A DNA stretch of 64,000 nucleotides. Source: Glaesserella sp041817755. Its GTDB lineage: Bacteria; Pseudomonadota; Gammaproteobacteria; Enterobacterales; Pasteurellaceae. This document shows, one piece after another, positions 25,904 through 35,241 of the stretch (within the stretch, counting starts at the first letter, position 1; every line of letters starts with the position of its first letter). Location: assembly GCF_041817755.1 (NCBI RefSeq), contig NZ_JBGYBX010000022.1, positions 1-64,000 on the forward strand. Reading direction: 5' to 3'. A program made the translations under genes and the position numbers. The notes below the pieces were generated by a model. The model saw nothing but the letters and a program-made list of their open reading frames with translations. It had not been told where the DNA came from and searched no databases.

Positions 25904-26887
25904 TTAATAACTCCGATCCACCGACAAATACGCCAATGAGATCAACGCTTGTTTATATTCGCTTTCCGGCAAAATAGCAATCGCATCAACGGCTTTCTGG
26001 GCTTCCTGTTTTGCACGTTCCATGGTGTAATCTAAGGATTTATGTTCTGCCATAATCGCCAAAATCTCGTCTAAGGCTTCACGTTTTCCGCCTTGTTCAA
26101 TCGCTTCACGGATCAATGCAGCTTGTTGCGGATTACCGCTTCGCATTGCGTGTAACAATGGCAAGGTTGGTTTACCTTCGGCTAAATCATCACCGATATT
26201 TTTACCTAATTGTTCAGCATTCGCACTGTAATCTAAAATATCATCAACCAGTTGGAATGCCGTACCAAGATAACGACCATAATCACGCATTGCAATCACA
26301 GTCGCTTGATCTGCCCCCGATACAATCGCCGAGCATTGACTTGCCGCTTCAAACAGACGAGCGGTTTTACTGTAAATTACCTGCATATAATTGGCTTCGG
26401 TCGTTTCAGGATCATTGACATTCATTAACTGCTGAACTTCGCCTTCGGCAATCACATTAGTGGCATCAGACATCACTTGTAACACATCAAGAGAACGAAG
26501 GCTTGCCATCATTTGAAACGCACGGGTATAGATAAAATCGCCCACCAATACACTTGCAGCGTTACCAAAACGGGCATTTGCCGTTTCACGTCCGCGACGC
26601 ATATCCGATTCATCGACCACATCATCGTGCAACAGCGTTGCAGTGTGGATAAACTCAATAAAGGCTGCACAAGTAATATGCTCACGTCCCTGATAACCGA
26701 CGGCATTTGCCGCCAACACCGCAATTAACGGGCGAATGCGTTTACCACCGCCGCTAATGATGTAATGTCCGAGCTGATTAATCAGCACGACATCCGAATT
26801 GAGTTGAGCAAGGATAGCCTGATCGACCGCTTGCATATCTTTCTTGGCAAGAGCTGAAATTTGTTCAAGTGACAACTGCATTTTCAT
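25904..26887 (-). CDS. ispB: octaprenyl diphosphate synthase
   Basis: A 327-aa trans-prenyltransferase that makes the side chain of quinones. The first aspartate motif is DDVVD at residues 88-92 (HDDVVDESDMRRG) and the second is in LVDDILDYSA; GGGKRIRP binds the diphosphate. The length and the N-terminal region match IspB. Its product feeds MenA, encoded at 55899. The gene is flanked by hairpins and seems monocistronic. Start may be MKM or the third codon. Confidence 0.95.
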   Translation of the reverse strand: MKMQLSLEQISALAKKDMQAVDQAILAQLNSDVVLINQLGHYIISGGGKRIRPLIAVLAANAVGYQGREHITCAAFIEFIHTATLLHDDVVDESDMRRGRETANARFGNAASVLVGDFIYTRAFQMMASLRSLDVLQVMSDATNVIAEGEVQQLMNVNDPETTEANYMQVIYSKTARLFEAASQCSAIVSGADQATVIAMRDYGRYLGTAFQLVDDILDYSANAEQLGKNIGDDLAEGKPTLPLLHAMRSGNPQQAALIREAIEQGGKREALDEILAIMAEHKSLDYTMERAKQEAQKAVDAIAILPESEYKQALISLAYLSVDRSY

Positions 26888-26988
26888 TAATATTATCTTT
26901 CGTTTGCAAAATAAGGCTGGATTTTACCTTAATGTGTAGAGGTCATCAAAATAAGAATGTCAAAAGTCAGCCATTTTAGTGAAAATAA

Positions 26989-27010
26989 GGGGATATTTTA
27001 CAATATCCCC
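26989..27010 (-). terminator. terminator after the CorB-like gene
   Basis: GGGGATATT pairs with AATATCCCC around TTAC, eleven bases after the stop of the CorB-like gene, with T-rich sequence following on the minus strand. Confidence 0.7.
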
Positions 27011-27021
27011 CGTAATAAACC

Positions 27022-28293
27022 TTATGAAGCGGAAACGGCTATCGGCTCGACTTTTGCTAATTTCACCATATTATCGCTGACTTCAAGAATCGTCACGTTC
27101 AGATTAAATAACGTGAACTGAGTATCCTCATCGGGAATTTTTTCCAAATGTTCCAAAATTAACCCGTTAAAGGTTCTAGCTTCGTCTAGCGGTAAATTCC
27201 AATCGAACAGTTTGTTAATATCCCGTAAATTCGCGGAGCCTTCAATCAATACCGAACCGTCCGATTGCGGTTTAATTTCCTCTTCTAAAGAAGGTGCCGC
27301 CGATGTCGTGAATTCACCGACGATTTCTTCAAGAATATCTTCCAATGTCACTAAGCCTTTAATATCGCCGTATTCATCGACAACCAATCCTATGCGTTCT
27401 TTATTGGTTTTAAAATTCATCAGTTGGGTGGTAAGCGGCGTGCCTTCCGGAATGAAATACGCCTCATCCACCGCCCGAATCAATTGCTCTTTAGTAAATT
27501 CATTTCGTTCTAACATTAAACGGAACGCTTCCCGTACACGTAGCATTCCCAATATGTTTTTATCCATATTGCCTTTATAAATCACCACGCGGGCATGAGC
27601 GGCACCGGTTAATTGGCGCATGATGGCTTTCCAATCGTCATCAATATCGATTCCACCGATATCATTACGCGGAACCATAATATCGTCAACAGTGACTTTC
27701 TCCATATCCAAAATCGACACCAACATGTCTTGGTGCGAAGTCGGAATAAACCGCCCGGCTTCAAGCACGACACTACGCAATTCTTCGGCACTCAATCCTG
27801 ACTTTTCGGACTTCCGAATTCGGAATAATTTCATTAATCCGCCGATAATCAGGTTCATGAAGAACACCACCGGCATCAGTATTTTTTGTAACGGCATCAG
27901 CAGATAACTTGCCAAAAAACCAATTTTTTCGGGATAAAGCGCCGCGACAGTTTTCGGCAGAATCTCGGAAAAAACCAACATCACGAAAGTGAGAAGCCCC
28001 GTTGCAACGGCAACACCGGCTTCGCCCGAAATTTGTAAGCCGATCATGGTCGCAATCGCCGATGCGGCAATATTGACGACGTTATTACAAATTAAAATCA
28101 GGCTGAGCAATGTGTCCGTTTTGGATAACAATTTTTCCGCTAATTTTGCTCCCTTGTGTCCTTTTTCGGCAAGGTGGCGCATGCGGTAACGGTTGAGAGA
28201 CATGAGCCCTGTTTCAGAGCCTGAGAAAAAAGCAGAAAGTAAAAGAAGAATAGCAAGAGTAATAAATAAACTACTCAGGGGGATACTGTCCAA
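27022..28293 (-). CDS. CorB/YfjD-type CNNM membrane protein
   Basis: A 423-aa protein with an N-terminal CNNM (DUF21) transmembrane domain (AFFSGSETGLMSLNRYR), a CBS-pair domain (VTVDDIMVPRNDI ... VDEYGDIKGLVTLEDILEEIVG) and a C-terminal CorC-type domain. It matches E. coli YfjD (CorB), implicated in Mg2+/Co2+ handling. No ATG fits the family start. A TTG at 28291-28293 with AGGA eight bases before it gives MDSIPLSS and fits the alignment; this start is inferred. ypjD lies upstream as in E. coli. Confidence 0.85.
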   Translation of the reverse strand: MDSIPLSSLFITLAILLLLSAFFSGSETGLMSLNRYRMRHLAEKGHKGAKLAEKLLSKTDTLLSLILICNNVVNIAASAIATMIGLQISGEAGVAVATGLLTFVMLVFSEILPKTVAALYPEKIGFLASYLLMPLQKILMPVVFFMNLIIGGLMKLFRIRKSEKSGLSAEELRSVVLEAGRFIPTSHQDMLVSILDMEKVTVDDIMVPRNDIGGIDIDDDWKAIMRQLTGAAHARVVIYKGNMDKNILGMLRVREAFRLMLERNEFTKEQLIRAVDEAYFIPEGTPLTTQLMNFKTNKERIGLVVDEYGDIKGLVTLEDILEEIVGEFTTSAAPSLEEEIKPQSDGSVLIEGSANLRDINKLFDWNLPLDEARTFNGLILEHLEKIPDEDTQFTLFNLNVTILEVSDNMVKLAKVEPIAVSAS

Positions 28294-28321
28294 AATGAAA
28301 ATCCTATGTGAGTGAATCAAC

Positions 28322-28375
28322 AAGCGGTCAGATTTGAATATTTTTTTGCAAATTGTTAAGAAAATCTGACCGCTT
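28322..28375 (-). terminator. paired uptake-sequence hairpin between ypjD and CorB-like gene
   Basis: AAGCGGTCAGATTT and AAATCTGACCGCTT form a perfect 14-bp stem around an AT-rich loop that contains TTTGCAAA. It is one of several facing uptake-sequence pairs at gene ends. Confidence 0.6.
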
Positions 28376-28386
28376 CCCAAAGCCGA

Positions 28387-29166
28387 TTATACGGCTCTGC
28401 TACCGAAATAGGCGATAGTGAGCAACATCATACCCGAAATCGAGTAAATTAGCACCCGATTTCCTCGCCAATGCAGTTTCCATTGCCCTAATAGCAGGAT
28501 GTTATACACAATCCAAGCAATAAACGAAAAAATCGCTTTATGGATATGTTCCGGGGCAAAGAAATTGTGTAAGTAGATCATGCCGGTCACAAGCGCTATC
28601 GTGAGTAACGCTTGTGCAGCAAGGGTTAACGTAAAAAAATGGCGTTCGACGGTCATCAATGGCGGTAATACAGGCGAAAAAGTAAACTTTTTGCTTTTCA
28701 GGTTTCTGTCCAACCATTTCAATTGTGCGGCATAAAGCAATGCAATCAAAAATAAACCGTAGGATGTAATGGCAATACCAAGATGGAACATTAAACCAAG
28801 ATTTTCCGAAAGTTGCTTGATGAAATTGCCTTCCACAAAAGAAGAGAGAATAATAGTAACAATACCGATAACGTAAATCACCGACAAGGGAAACCAAACC
28901 GTTTTCCAACGCATCAGGGCAAACGTGGCTAAGCCGCTCACAATCACGCTGATCAATGATGCGACATTGGCAATGGTATAATTCTGCCCGCCACTGACCA
29001 CTAAATGCTGAGAAATATTGACGATATGGCAAATCACCGCCACGCTGCCGAGCACAAATACCGCTTTCGTATTCGGTTTTTTCTCCGCATCAACGTGAGC
29101 AAGGGTCGGCATAATCCATAACAACGCACCAAGATAAGCCGCAATGCTGAGTAGCGCAAATAACAT
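28387..29166 (-). CDS. ypjD: inner-membrane protein YpjD (CcsA-like)
   Basis: A 259-aa membrane protein with eight hydrophobic helices. It matches the YpjD family of cytochrome-c-assembly (CcsA)-type proteins: HLGIAITSYGLFLIALLYAAQL is the conserved central region. E. coli ypjD is next to yfjD and ffh. Function is unknown; there is no WWD haem-handling motif as in true CcsA. Confidence 0.85.
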   Translation of the reverse strand: MLFALLSIAAYLGALLWIMPTLAHVDAEKKPNTKAVFVLGSVAVICHIVNISQHLVVSGGQNYTIANVASLISVIVSGLATFALMRWKTVWFPLSVIYVIGIVTIILSSFVEGNFIKQLSENLGLMFHLGIAITSYGLFLIALLYAAQLKWLDRNLKSKKFTFSPVLPPLMTVERHFFTLTLAAQALLTIALVTGMIYLHNFFAPEHIHKAIFSFIAWIVYNILLLGQWKLHWRGNRVLIYSISGMMLLTIAYFGSRAV

Positions 29167-29252
29167 TTCAATTTCTCTCTAGTTAAGAATAATTTTCAAT
29201 AGGCGTAAAGTAGCAGTTTTAACGCGGTTTTTCTATGGGAAAAATCAATTTT

Positions 29253-29552
29253 TTACCCTTTTGCTATAGTCTCAATCTCCACCGGAATCTGCTTAGGTGC
29301 CGGCACAAAAATTTGTTTATGTCGTTGTAGCTCGCCTTTTTCCAATACAATGCTGCTTTTCGGTACTTTGAACAGTTTACTTACAAACTTCAGCAAGTGA
29401 GCATTCGCTTGTCCGTCCACGGGCGGGGCGGTAATCGCAATTTTAAGCTCATTATCATGTAAGCCAACAATTTGATCTCTGCTTGCTTTCGGTTGTAAAA
29501 AAATCCGCAGGCGAATACCCTGCGGATTTTGACAAAATTCGACTGCTTGCAT
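29253..29552 (-). CDS. yggU: YggU/DUF167 family protein
   Basis: A 99-aa DUF167 protein of unknown function. Typical residues are RLRIFLQPKASRDQIVG, ITAPPVDGQANAHLLKFV and LEKGELQRHKQI. The start codon overlaps the yggT stop (TAATG), so translation is coupled. The alternative start five codons upstream would overlap yggT by 16 bases. Confidence 0.88.
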   Translation of the reverse strand: MQAVEFCQNPQGIRLRIFLQPKASRDQIVGLHDNELKIAITAPPVDGQANAHLLKFVSKLFKVPKSSIVLEKGELQRHKQIFVPAPKQIPVEIETIAKG

Positions 29553-30085
29553 TACGCTATAGCCCATAATTGTCCGAACACTTGGTAAAACAAGCCGTTC
29601 AGGAAAATTAAAGCAAAGCCGAGCACCATCACGGAAAAATCCAACATGCCTGTTTTCGGTAATATTTTACGGATAATACCTAACACCGGTTCGGTAATTT
29701 GAGCAATCGTATAATCCAACGGATGATTACCTTGCGTTACCCAGCTCATCAATGCACGAATTAAGGTCGTGAAAAAGAGAATCTGCCCGAAGGTTTTCAC
29801 TACGCTGAGCAATCCGATCAACACTGCTCTCGGTAAATCCAAACCGAGCAACACAAACAGCAATGTTACGATCCCGACTGCAAGCAATAGCGCAGCAAAG
29901 TTAATCCCTTTTACTGTCGGAATCAGTTTAGTTAACGGGTTTAAAACCGAGTTGGTTAAACGCATTAAGGTTTGTGAAATCGGCAGATAAGGATCAACGC
30001 GGCAAAATTGCAGCCACGTGCGTAGCACTAGCAAAAAGCTAAAGATGCTGACAATAATTTGAATGAAAGGAACTAAGAATTCCAT
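29552..30085 (-). CDS. yggT: YggT family membrane protein
   Basis: A 177-aa inner-membrane protein made of two YGGT repeats (FCRVDPYLPISQTLMRLTNSVLNPL and a second copy ending LMSWVTQGNHPLDY). YggT is implicated in ion or osmotic tolerance and sits in the yggSTU string of E. coli; yggS is not in this window. The start at MEFLVPF fits the family better than the ten-codon extension. Confidence 0.88.
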   Translation of the reverse strand: MEFLVPFIQIIVSIFSFLLVLRTWLQFCRVDPYLPISQTLMRLTNSVLNPLTKLIPTVKGINFAALLLAVGIVTLLFVLLGLDLPRAVLIGLLSVVKTFGQILFFTTLIRALMSWVTQGNHPLDYTIAQITEPVLGIIRKILPKTGMLDFSVMVLGFALIFLNGLFYQVFGQLWAIA

Positions 30086-30209
30086 TTTATTCTCCAAAAT
30101 TACGCTCTCCCACAAGCGGAAAAGACAGATTTGAGCAAAGCATTGTCTTTGCGTAAAGCCGAAAGAGGGTTACAAGCGGTGATTTTTTATAAAAATTTTG
30201 CAATACCTT

Positions 30210-30225
30210 CTCCCGTAAACGGGAG
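30210..30225. repeat. short REP-like hairpin
   Basis: CTCCCGT-AA-ACGGGAG, just beyond the yggL stop. It resembles the GC-rich palindromes at 8299 and 20201 and may help end the yggL transcript. Confidence 0.5.
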
Positions 30226-30236
30226 AGGAAAAATGT

Positions 30237-30581
30237 TTATTCGGAGATCGGTAAATCCCACCAAATATCAAATAAGCCGCTGACCTCGATTTCCACCAAG
30301 CCGTTTGCTTCCAGCCATTTTTGCACTAATTGACGGTGAGATTCATCGCATTTGCCTAATTTTTCTAAGCAAATTAAACCTTCCCAATGTAAATAGCCGC
30401 TGCCTTCATAAGCTAAGCCATTTGGGCGAATGACTTCATCAATAAAACGATCCACAGTTGCATCAATTTGGTCAATACCTGTACCTTCTGCAAATTGAAA
30501 TTTCACTAAAAAGCCTAACTCTTGGAACTCTGCTAAGTGCATTTTTTTACGCTGTCTACGATTACGAATCGGTTGAGCCAT
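30237..30581 (-). CDS. yggL: YggL family (DUF469) protein
   Basis: A small basic-start protein of 114 aa: RNRRQRKKMHLAEFQELGF is the DUF469/YggL signature. YggL has been reported to associate with the 50S ribosome. It follows trmB by 24 bases on the same strand, the E. coli order trmB-yggL. Confidence 0.9.
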   Translation of the reverse strand: MAQPIRNRRQRKKMHLAEFQELGFLVKFQFAEGTGIDQIDATVDRFIDEVIRPNGLAYEGSGYLHWEGLICLEKLGKCDESHRQLVQKWLEANGLVEIEVSGLFDIWWDLPISE

Positions 30582-30605
30582 TTTCTTTCTCCTGGTTGAG
30601 TAACA

Positions 30606-31355
30606 TTATTTCTTAATAAAATATAAATCCCACACGCCGTGTCCTAATTTATGTCCGCGTTCTTCAAACTTCGTTAAAGGGCGAAAATCAGGGCGTGGAA
30701 TAAAATCGTTGGTTTCTGACGTATTTTGCAATAAAGCGTCAAATTGACGTAACACGTCTAACATATGTTCTGCGTAATTTTCCCAATCCGTCGCAAAATG
30801 GATAAAACCGTTCGGCGACAGTTTGGTTAATACACGGGTAATAAATTCAGGCTGAACAATACGGCGTTTATGGTGTTTTGCTTTTTGCCACGGATCGGGG
30901 AAATAAAGCTGTAATCCGCCTAATGTACCGTTGGCAATGCTGTCACGTAATATTTCGGTGGCATCGTGGCAAATCACCCGCAAATTTTTCACACCTTTTT
31001 CTAACGCATAAGCAATACAAGCGCCAACACCGGGTGTGTGAACTTCAATCCCGATATAATTACGATCCGGATTTTGGTCCGCCATGTCGACTAATGAACG
31101 CCCCATACCGAAACCGATTTCAAGCACCACAGGATTGCGGTTGCCAAAAATCGCTTCAAAATCAAAAGGTGTACTTTGATAATCCAAACCGAGATTTTCC
31201 CAGTTGTTATTCATCATATCCCGCTGATAATCGCTTAAACGCCCGGTACGTAGCACAAAGCTACGCACTTTACGTAAATAACGACCATCGGGCGTAAATT
31301 CCGCCCGTTCAACGGTTTTACGTTTTTTATCGGCAAATGTGATCTTTTCTGACAT
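30606..31355 (-). CDS. trmB: tRNA (guanine-N7-)-methyltransferase
   Basis: S-adenosylmethionine-dependent enzyme of 249 aa that methylates G46 of tRNA. The SAM motif is VLEIGFGMGRSLVDMA and the signature LYFPDPWQKAKHHKRR lies downstream. The start is set at MSEKIT, two codons inside the longest frame. Cotranscribed with yggL. Confidence 0.95.
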   Translation of the reverse strand: MSEKITFADKKRKTVERAEFTPDGRYLRKVRSFVLRTGRLSDYQRDMMNNNWENLGLDYQSTPFDFEAIFGNRNPVVLEIGFGMGRSLVDMADQNPDRNYIGIEVHTPGVGACIAYALEKGVKNLRVICHDATEILRDSIANGTLGGLQLYFPDPWQKAKHHKRRIVQPEFITRVLTKLSPNGFIHFATDWENYAEHMLDVLRQFDALLQNTSETNDFIPRPDFRPLTKFEERGHKLGHGVWDLYFIKK

Positions 31356-31466
31356 TATCATTGACTATACGCACAACAAATGACGTGCGATTCATTGGTA
31401 AAACAATCAAGCGATCCGACCGCTTGTATGATCGAGCGGGAGCGAATCCAACACTCCCGAAAAGGA

Positions 31467-32417
31467 TTAGAACCTGACTAATGCCGAACCCCATGTCCAA
31501 CCGCCGCCAAAAGCTTCCAACAGCAATAATTGACCGCGTTGAATTCGACCGTCACGGACAGCTTCATCCAGCGCTACCGGAATCGTCGCCGCACTGGTAT
31601 TGCCGTAGCGATCGACCGTCACCACGACTTGATCCATCGACATTTCAAGTTTCTCCGCCGTCGCACTGATAATGCGTAAATTCGCTTGATGCGGTACCAA
31701 CCAGTCCAACTCGCTCTTATCCAATTGATTTTCCGCAAGCGTTTCTTCCACTACGTTTGCCAACTCGCGGACAGCAAGTTTAAAGGTTGCGTTGCCTTGC
31801 ATCGAAATAAATCCCGAGCGGGCATCGCCGCGCTCCGCATGAGGTAACGTGAGTGCATCTTTGGTGTCCGCTGAAGCGTGTAAATGGGTAGAAATAATCC
31901 CCTGTTCGTCACTGGTTTCCAAAATTACCGCTCCTGCACCGTCACCAAATAAAACAACCGTACTGCGATCGGTTTCATCTAATTTGCGTGAATTAAGATC
32001 CGCACCCACTACCAATGCTTTTTTCACTTTACCAGTACGCACGAATTGATCCGCCACGCTTAATGCATACACAAATCCTGTACATGCCGCCGCCACATCA
32101 AACGCAATCGCATCGTCAATACCCAACATTCCTTGAATTTGGCAAGCCGCACTCGGATAAGCGTGAGAGTTACTGGTTGTTCCCACCACAATCAAATCAA
32201 TTTCTTGAGGATCTAATGCCGCTTGTTCCAAACATTTTTTCGCTGCCTCAAAACCCATGGTGGCAACGGTTTCATCCGATGCGGCAATGCGACGTTCTTT
32301 CATTCCCGAACGGGTTACAATCCATTCGTCCGTTGTATCCACCATTTTTTCTAAATCCGCATTAGTGCGGATTTGCGCAGGCATGTAACTGCCCGTGGCT
32401 AAGATTTTGCTGTACAT
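31467..32417 (-). CDS. fabH: beta-ketoacyl-ACP synthase III
   Basis: A 316-aa condensing enzyme that starts fatty-acid synthesis from acetyl-CoA and malonyl-ACP. Catalytic Cys112 lies in AAACTGFVYAL, His in WLVPHQANLRI and Asn in DRYGNTSAAT. It overlaps plsX by 19 bases, and the rpmF-plsX-fabH order is the normal one. fabD and fabG lie elsewhere. Confidence 0.97.
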   Translation of the reverse strand: MYSKILATGSYMPAQIRTNADLEKMVDTTDEWIVTRSGMKERRIAASDETVATMGFEAAKKCLEQAALDPQEIDLIVVGTTSNSHAYPSAACQIQGMLGIDDAIAFDVAAACTGFVYALSVADQFVRTGKVKKALVVGADLNSRKLDETDRSTVVLFGDGAGAVILETSDEQGIISTHLHASADTKDALTLPHAERGDARSGFISMQGNATFKLAVRELANVVEETLAENQLDKSELDWLVPHQANLRIISATAEKLEMSMDQVVVTVDRYGNTSAATIPVALDEAVRDGRIQRGQLLLLEAFGGGWTWGSALVRF

Positions 32418-33451
32418 ATCTTATTCTCTTGTAATCTGTTTAATCCTTCGGAAATTTTAACAGGAATTTCGCCTTCGATCTGCTGAATTGCATATTGAAT
32501 GGCATAAAAAAATGCATTTATTCCTGCTCCGCCATGACTTTTCACCACAACGGAAGATAACCCGAGTAATGTCGCACCGTTATGCCGATCAGGATTAATT
32601 TGTTGTAACTTTCGGTAATAACGGTAAAACACCACCCGTAACAAATAACGCTTTACATTGCGGCAAAGGTGAGAATCTTCCGTCGACTTCTTGAAAAAAG
32701 ACAAAATATTTTTTGCCGCCCCTTCCAAGGTTTTCAACGCAATATTTCCACTGAAACCATCGCACACAATCACATCGGCAATATGATTCATCAATTTGTC
32801 GCCTTCTATAAACCCGATGTAATTTAAGTGATGCGTGTTTTTGAGGCGTTGATGAGCGTCTCGAATTTGCAAGTTGCCTTTATTCTCTTCGGTGCCGATA
32901 TTGAGTAGTGCCAAGCGGGGATAAACCAGATCCAACATAGCCTCGGCAAAAATATTGCCCATTTCCGCAAATTGCAGCAATAATTGGCTGTCAGCTTCTA
33001 CGTTTGCACCAAGATCAAGCATCACGCTCGATTTACCGTTCATCGTCGGAATAAGTGAAGTCAATGCCGGACGCTCAATATTCGGCAGCGGTTGAATCAA
33101 CTGTTTTGCCAATCCCATTAAAATACCGGTATTCCCGCCACTGACACAACCTTGTGCATTCCCTTTCGCCACCGCTTCGATCGCTAAACGCATCGAACTG
33201 CCCTTGCTCTGCCGCAAAGCTTGTACAAAAGGCAAATCGGCTCCAATCACTTTGGATGTATGAATTAGCTGAATGCGTTGTTGATACGCTGTCGGAACAG
33301 CCTGTAATAGCGGGGAGATTTGAGCTTGATCGCCGAATAGAATAAAAGATAGCCTTGGATGACGCTCCAATGCCAATAATAAAGCCGGGATAGTAATACG
33401 GGGACCAAAGTCCCCGCCCATCACATCTAACGCAAGGGTTAGACGACTCAA
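32399..33451 (-). CDS. plsX: phosphate acyltransferase PlsX
   Basis: A 350-aa enzyme that makes acyl-phosphate from acyl-ACP for phospholipid synthesis. It begins LALDVMGGDFGP and has SGGNTGILMGLA and GNIALKTLEGA, all PlsX marks. It lies between rpmF and fabH, overlapping fabH. Confidence 0.96.
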   Translation of the reverse strand: MSRLTLALDVMGGDFGPRITIPALLLALERHPRLSFILFGDQAQISPLLQAVPTAYQQRIQLIHTSKVIGADLPFVQALRQSKGSSMRLAIEAVAKGNAQGCVSGGNTGILMGLAKQLIQPLPNIERPALTSLIPTMNGKSSVMLDLGANVEADSQLLLQFAEMGNIFAEAMLDLVYPRLALLNIGTEENKGNLQIRDAHQRLKNTHHLNYIGFIEGDKLMNHIADVIVCDGFSGNIALKTLEGAAKNILSFFKKSTEDSHLCRNVKRYLLRVVFYRYYRKLQQINPDRHNGATLLGLSSVVVKSHGGAGINAFFYAIQYAIQQIEGEIPVKISEGLNRLQENKICTAKS

Positions 33452-33476
33452 TTTAAACCTCTAAGAGCTCAATTGA

Positions 33477-33638
33477 TTATTTAATTTTACGACCACGGTA
33501 GTAACCGTCAGCAGATACATGGTGACGTAAATGTGTTTCACCACGTGCATCTACAGATACTGCAGCGGTTGTTAAAGCATCGTGCGAACGACGCATATCA
33601 CGGCGTGAACGAGATTTTTTATTTTGTTGAACAGCCAT
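33477..33638 (-). CDS. rpmF: 50S ribosomal protein L32
   Basis: A 53-aa basic protein: MAVQQNKKSRSRRDMRRSHD, then HLRHHVSADGYYRGRKIK. It is slightly shorter at the C-terminus than the usual 56-57 residues, ending after RKIK. It lacks the zinc cysteines. It lies between yceD and plsX in the conserved order. Confidence 0.95.
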   Translation of the reverse strand: MAVQQNKKSRSRRDMRRSHDALTTAAVSVDARGETHLRHHVSADGYYRGRKIK

Positions 33639-33654
33639 TGGCCATACTCCTAAA

Positions 33655-34179
33655 TTACTTTTTCTTTAAATTAGCTAATACAGCGAACGGGTTCGGTTTT
33701 TTCGCCAATTCTTCAGGCAATTCGCCAAAAACCTGTTCCTGCGCGGACACTTCACAGTGTTCAGTTTCATGCATCGGGACTAGAGGTAATGATAGAATAA
33801 ATTCATCTTCTACCATATCCAGCAAATTTATTTCACCAAACGAATTCACGTCAATCGGTTCATAAATTTCGGGCAATTCGTCCGCCTGATCCATATTAGA
33901 CACCGGACTGAAACAAAACGTGCAGTCAAGTATTTGCGTAAACGGCTTACCGCAACGTTGACATTCGAGTTCCACCTCAACCTTTGCCGCACCTTTAATG
34001 ACGGTGAGTTTTTGCGGATCGACATATAACGATAAAGTAACTTGCGCATCGCTCAGCACTTGACCGACGGATTCACCCAAACGACCAAGCAGACTCGCAG
34101 AAATGTAGCCTTCATAGTCCATTCGACGCTGAGCGTCTTTATACGGGTCAATCGTTAGGGGTAGTTTTACCTTTTGCAT
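33655..34179 (-). CDS. yceD: YceD / DUF177 23S rRNA accumulation protein
   Basis: A 174-aa protein of the YceD/DUF177 family that precedes rpmF in most gammaproteobacteria and is needed for normal 23S rRNA levels. The cysteine pair ELECQRCG plus LDCTFCF is visible, as is the acidic VEDEFILSLPLVP segment. It starts the yceD-rpmF-plsX-fabH operon. Confidence 0.93.
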   Translation of the reverse strand: MQKVKLPLTIDPYKDAQRRMDYEGYISASLLGRLGESVGQVLSDAQVTLSLYVDPQKLTVIKGAAKVEVELECQRCGKPFTQILDCTFCFSPVSNMDQADELPEIYEPIDVNSFGEINLLDMVEDEFILSLPLVPMHETEHCEVSAQEQVFGELPEELAKKPNPFAVLANLKKK

Positions 34180-34366
34180 AGGGTGCGCATATTACAGATT
34201 GTTGGTGCTCTAGTCAAAGGGAAAGATGAGAATTTGCAAAAAATCAGCCGAAACCGACCGCTTGTTTTTTGCTATAACACTCTTTGATTAAATTTAGTGG
34301 AAATCTCGCGTGGTCTATGCTAAAAAGTCCGCCGTTTTTAATTTTATTCACAAGAAGGAAATGCAA

Positions 34367-35191
34367 ATGTCATTACAAGCCATTATCGAAGCGGCGTTCG
34401 AACGTCGTGCTGAAATTACCCCAAAAACCGTTGACGCACAAACCCGAGCGGCGGTTGAAGACGTGATTAAAGGGCTAGACAACGGTTCACTGCGCGTAGC
34501 GGAAAAAGTTAACGGTGAATGGGTCGTAAACCAATGGGTGAAAAAAGCGGTGTTGCTTTCATTCCGTATCAACGACAACGAAATCATTGATGGTGCAGAA
34601 ACCAAATACTACGACAAAGTGCCGACCAAATACGGTAAATATAGCGAAGAACAATTCAAAGCGGACGGTATCCGTGCCGTACCGGGTGCTGTTGTGCGTC
34701 AAGGTTCACATATTGAGAAAAACGTGGTGTTAATGCCGTCATTCGTCAATATCGGTGCTTATGTCGGCGAAGGTACGATGGTGGATACTTGGGTAACGGT
34801 CGGTTCTTGTGCGCAAATCGGTAAAAACGTGCATTTATCGGGCGGTGTAGGTATCGGCGGTGTATTAGAGCCGTTACAAGCGAACCCGACCATTATCGGT
34901 GATAACTGCTTTATCGGTGCACGTTCTGAAATTGTAGAAGGTGTGATTGTTGAAGACGGTTGTGTGATTTCAATGGGCGTATTTATCGGTCAATCCACCA
35001 AAATTTATGATCGTGAAACAGGCGAAATCCATTACGGTCGTGTACCGGCGGGTTCTGTGGTGGTGTCGGGCAGCCTTCCGTCAAAAGACGGTAAATATAA
35101 CCTTTACTGTGCGGTCATCGTGAAAAAAGTTGATGAGAAAACCCGTGGTAAAGTCGGCATCAACGATTTATTACGTTCAATCGAAGAATAA
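34367..35191 (+). CDS. dapD: tetrahydrodipicolinate N-succinyltransferase
   Basis: Lysine/diaminopimelate pathway enzyme: succinylates tetrahydrodipicolinate. It has 274 aa from MSLQAIIE, the same length as E. coli DapD; AAGGA lies seven bases upstream of this ATG. The left-handed beta-helix hexapeptide repeats run through GTMVDTWVTVGSCAQIGKN and GGVLEPLQANPTIIGD. It stands alone, followed by a terminator. Confidence 0.97.
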   Translation: MSLQAIIEAAFERRAEITPKTVDAQTRAAVEDVIKGLDNGSLRVAEKVNGEWVVNQWVKKAVLLSFRINDNEIIDGAETKYYDKVPTKYGKYSEEQFKADGIRAVPGAVVRQGSHIEKNVVLMPSFVNIGAYVGEGTMVDTWVTVGSCAQIGKNVHLSGGVGIGGVLEPLQANPTIIGDNCFIGARSEIVEGVIVEDGCVISMGVFIGQSTKIYDRETGEIHYGRVPAGSVVVSGSLPSKDGKYNLYCAVIVKKVDEKTRGKVGINDLLRSIEE

Positions 35192-35201
35192 TGTGCCGGT
35201 T

Positions 35202-35226
35202 AAGGGAGACGCTCGTCTCCCTTTTT
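35202..35226 (+). terminator. intrinsic terminator after dapD
   Basis: AAGGGAGAC, loop GCTC, GTCTCCCTT, then TTT, ten bases beyond the dapD stop. Confidence 0.9.
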
Positions 35227-35241
35227 GATGACGAAAAGTGA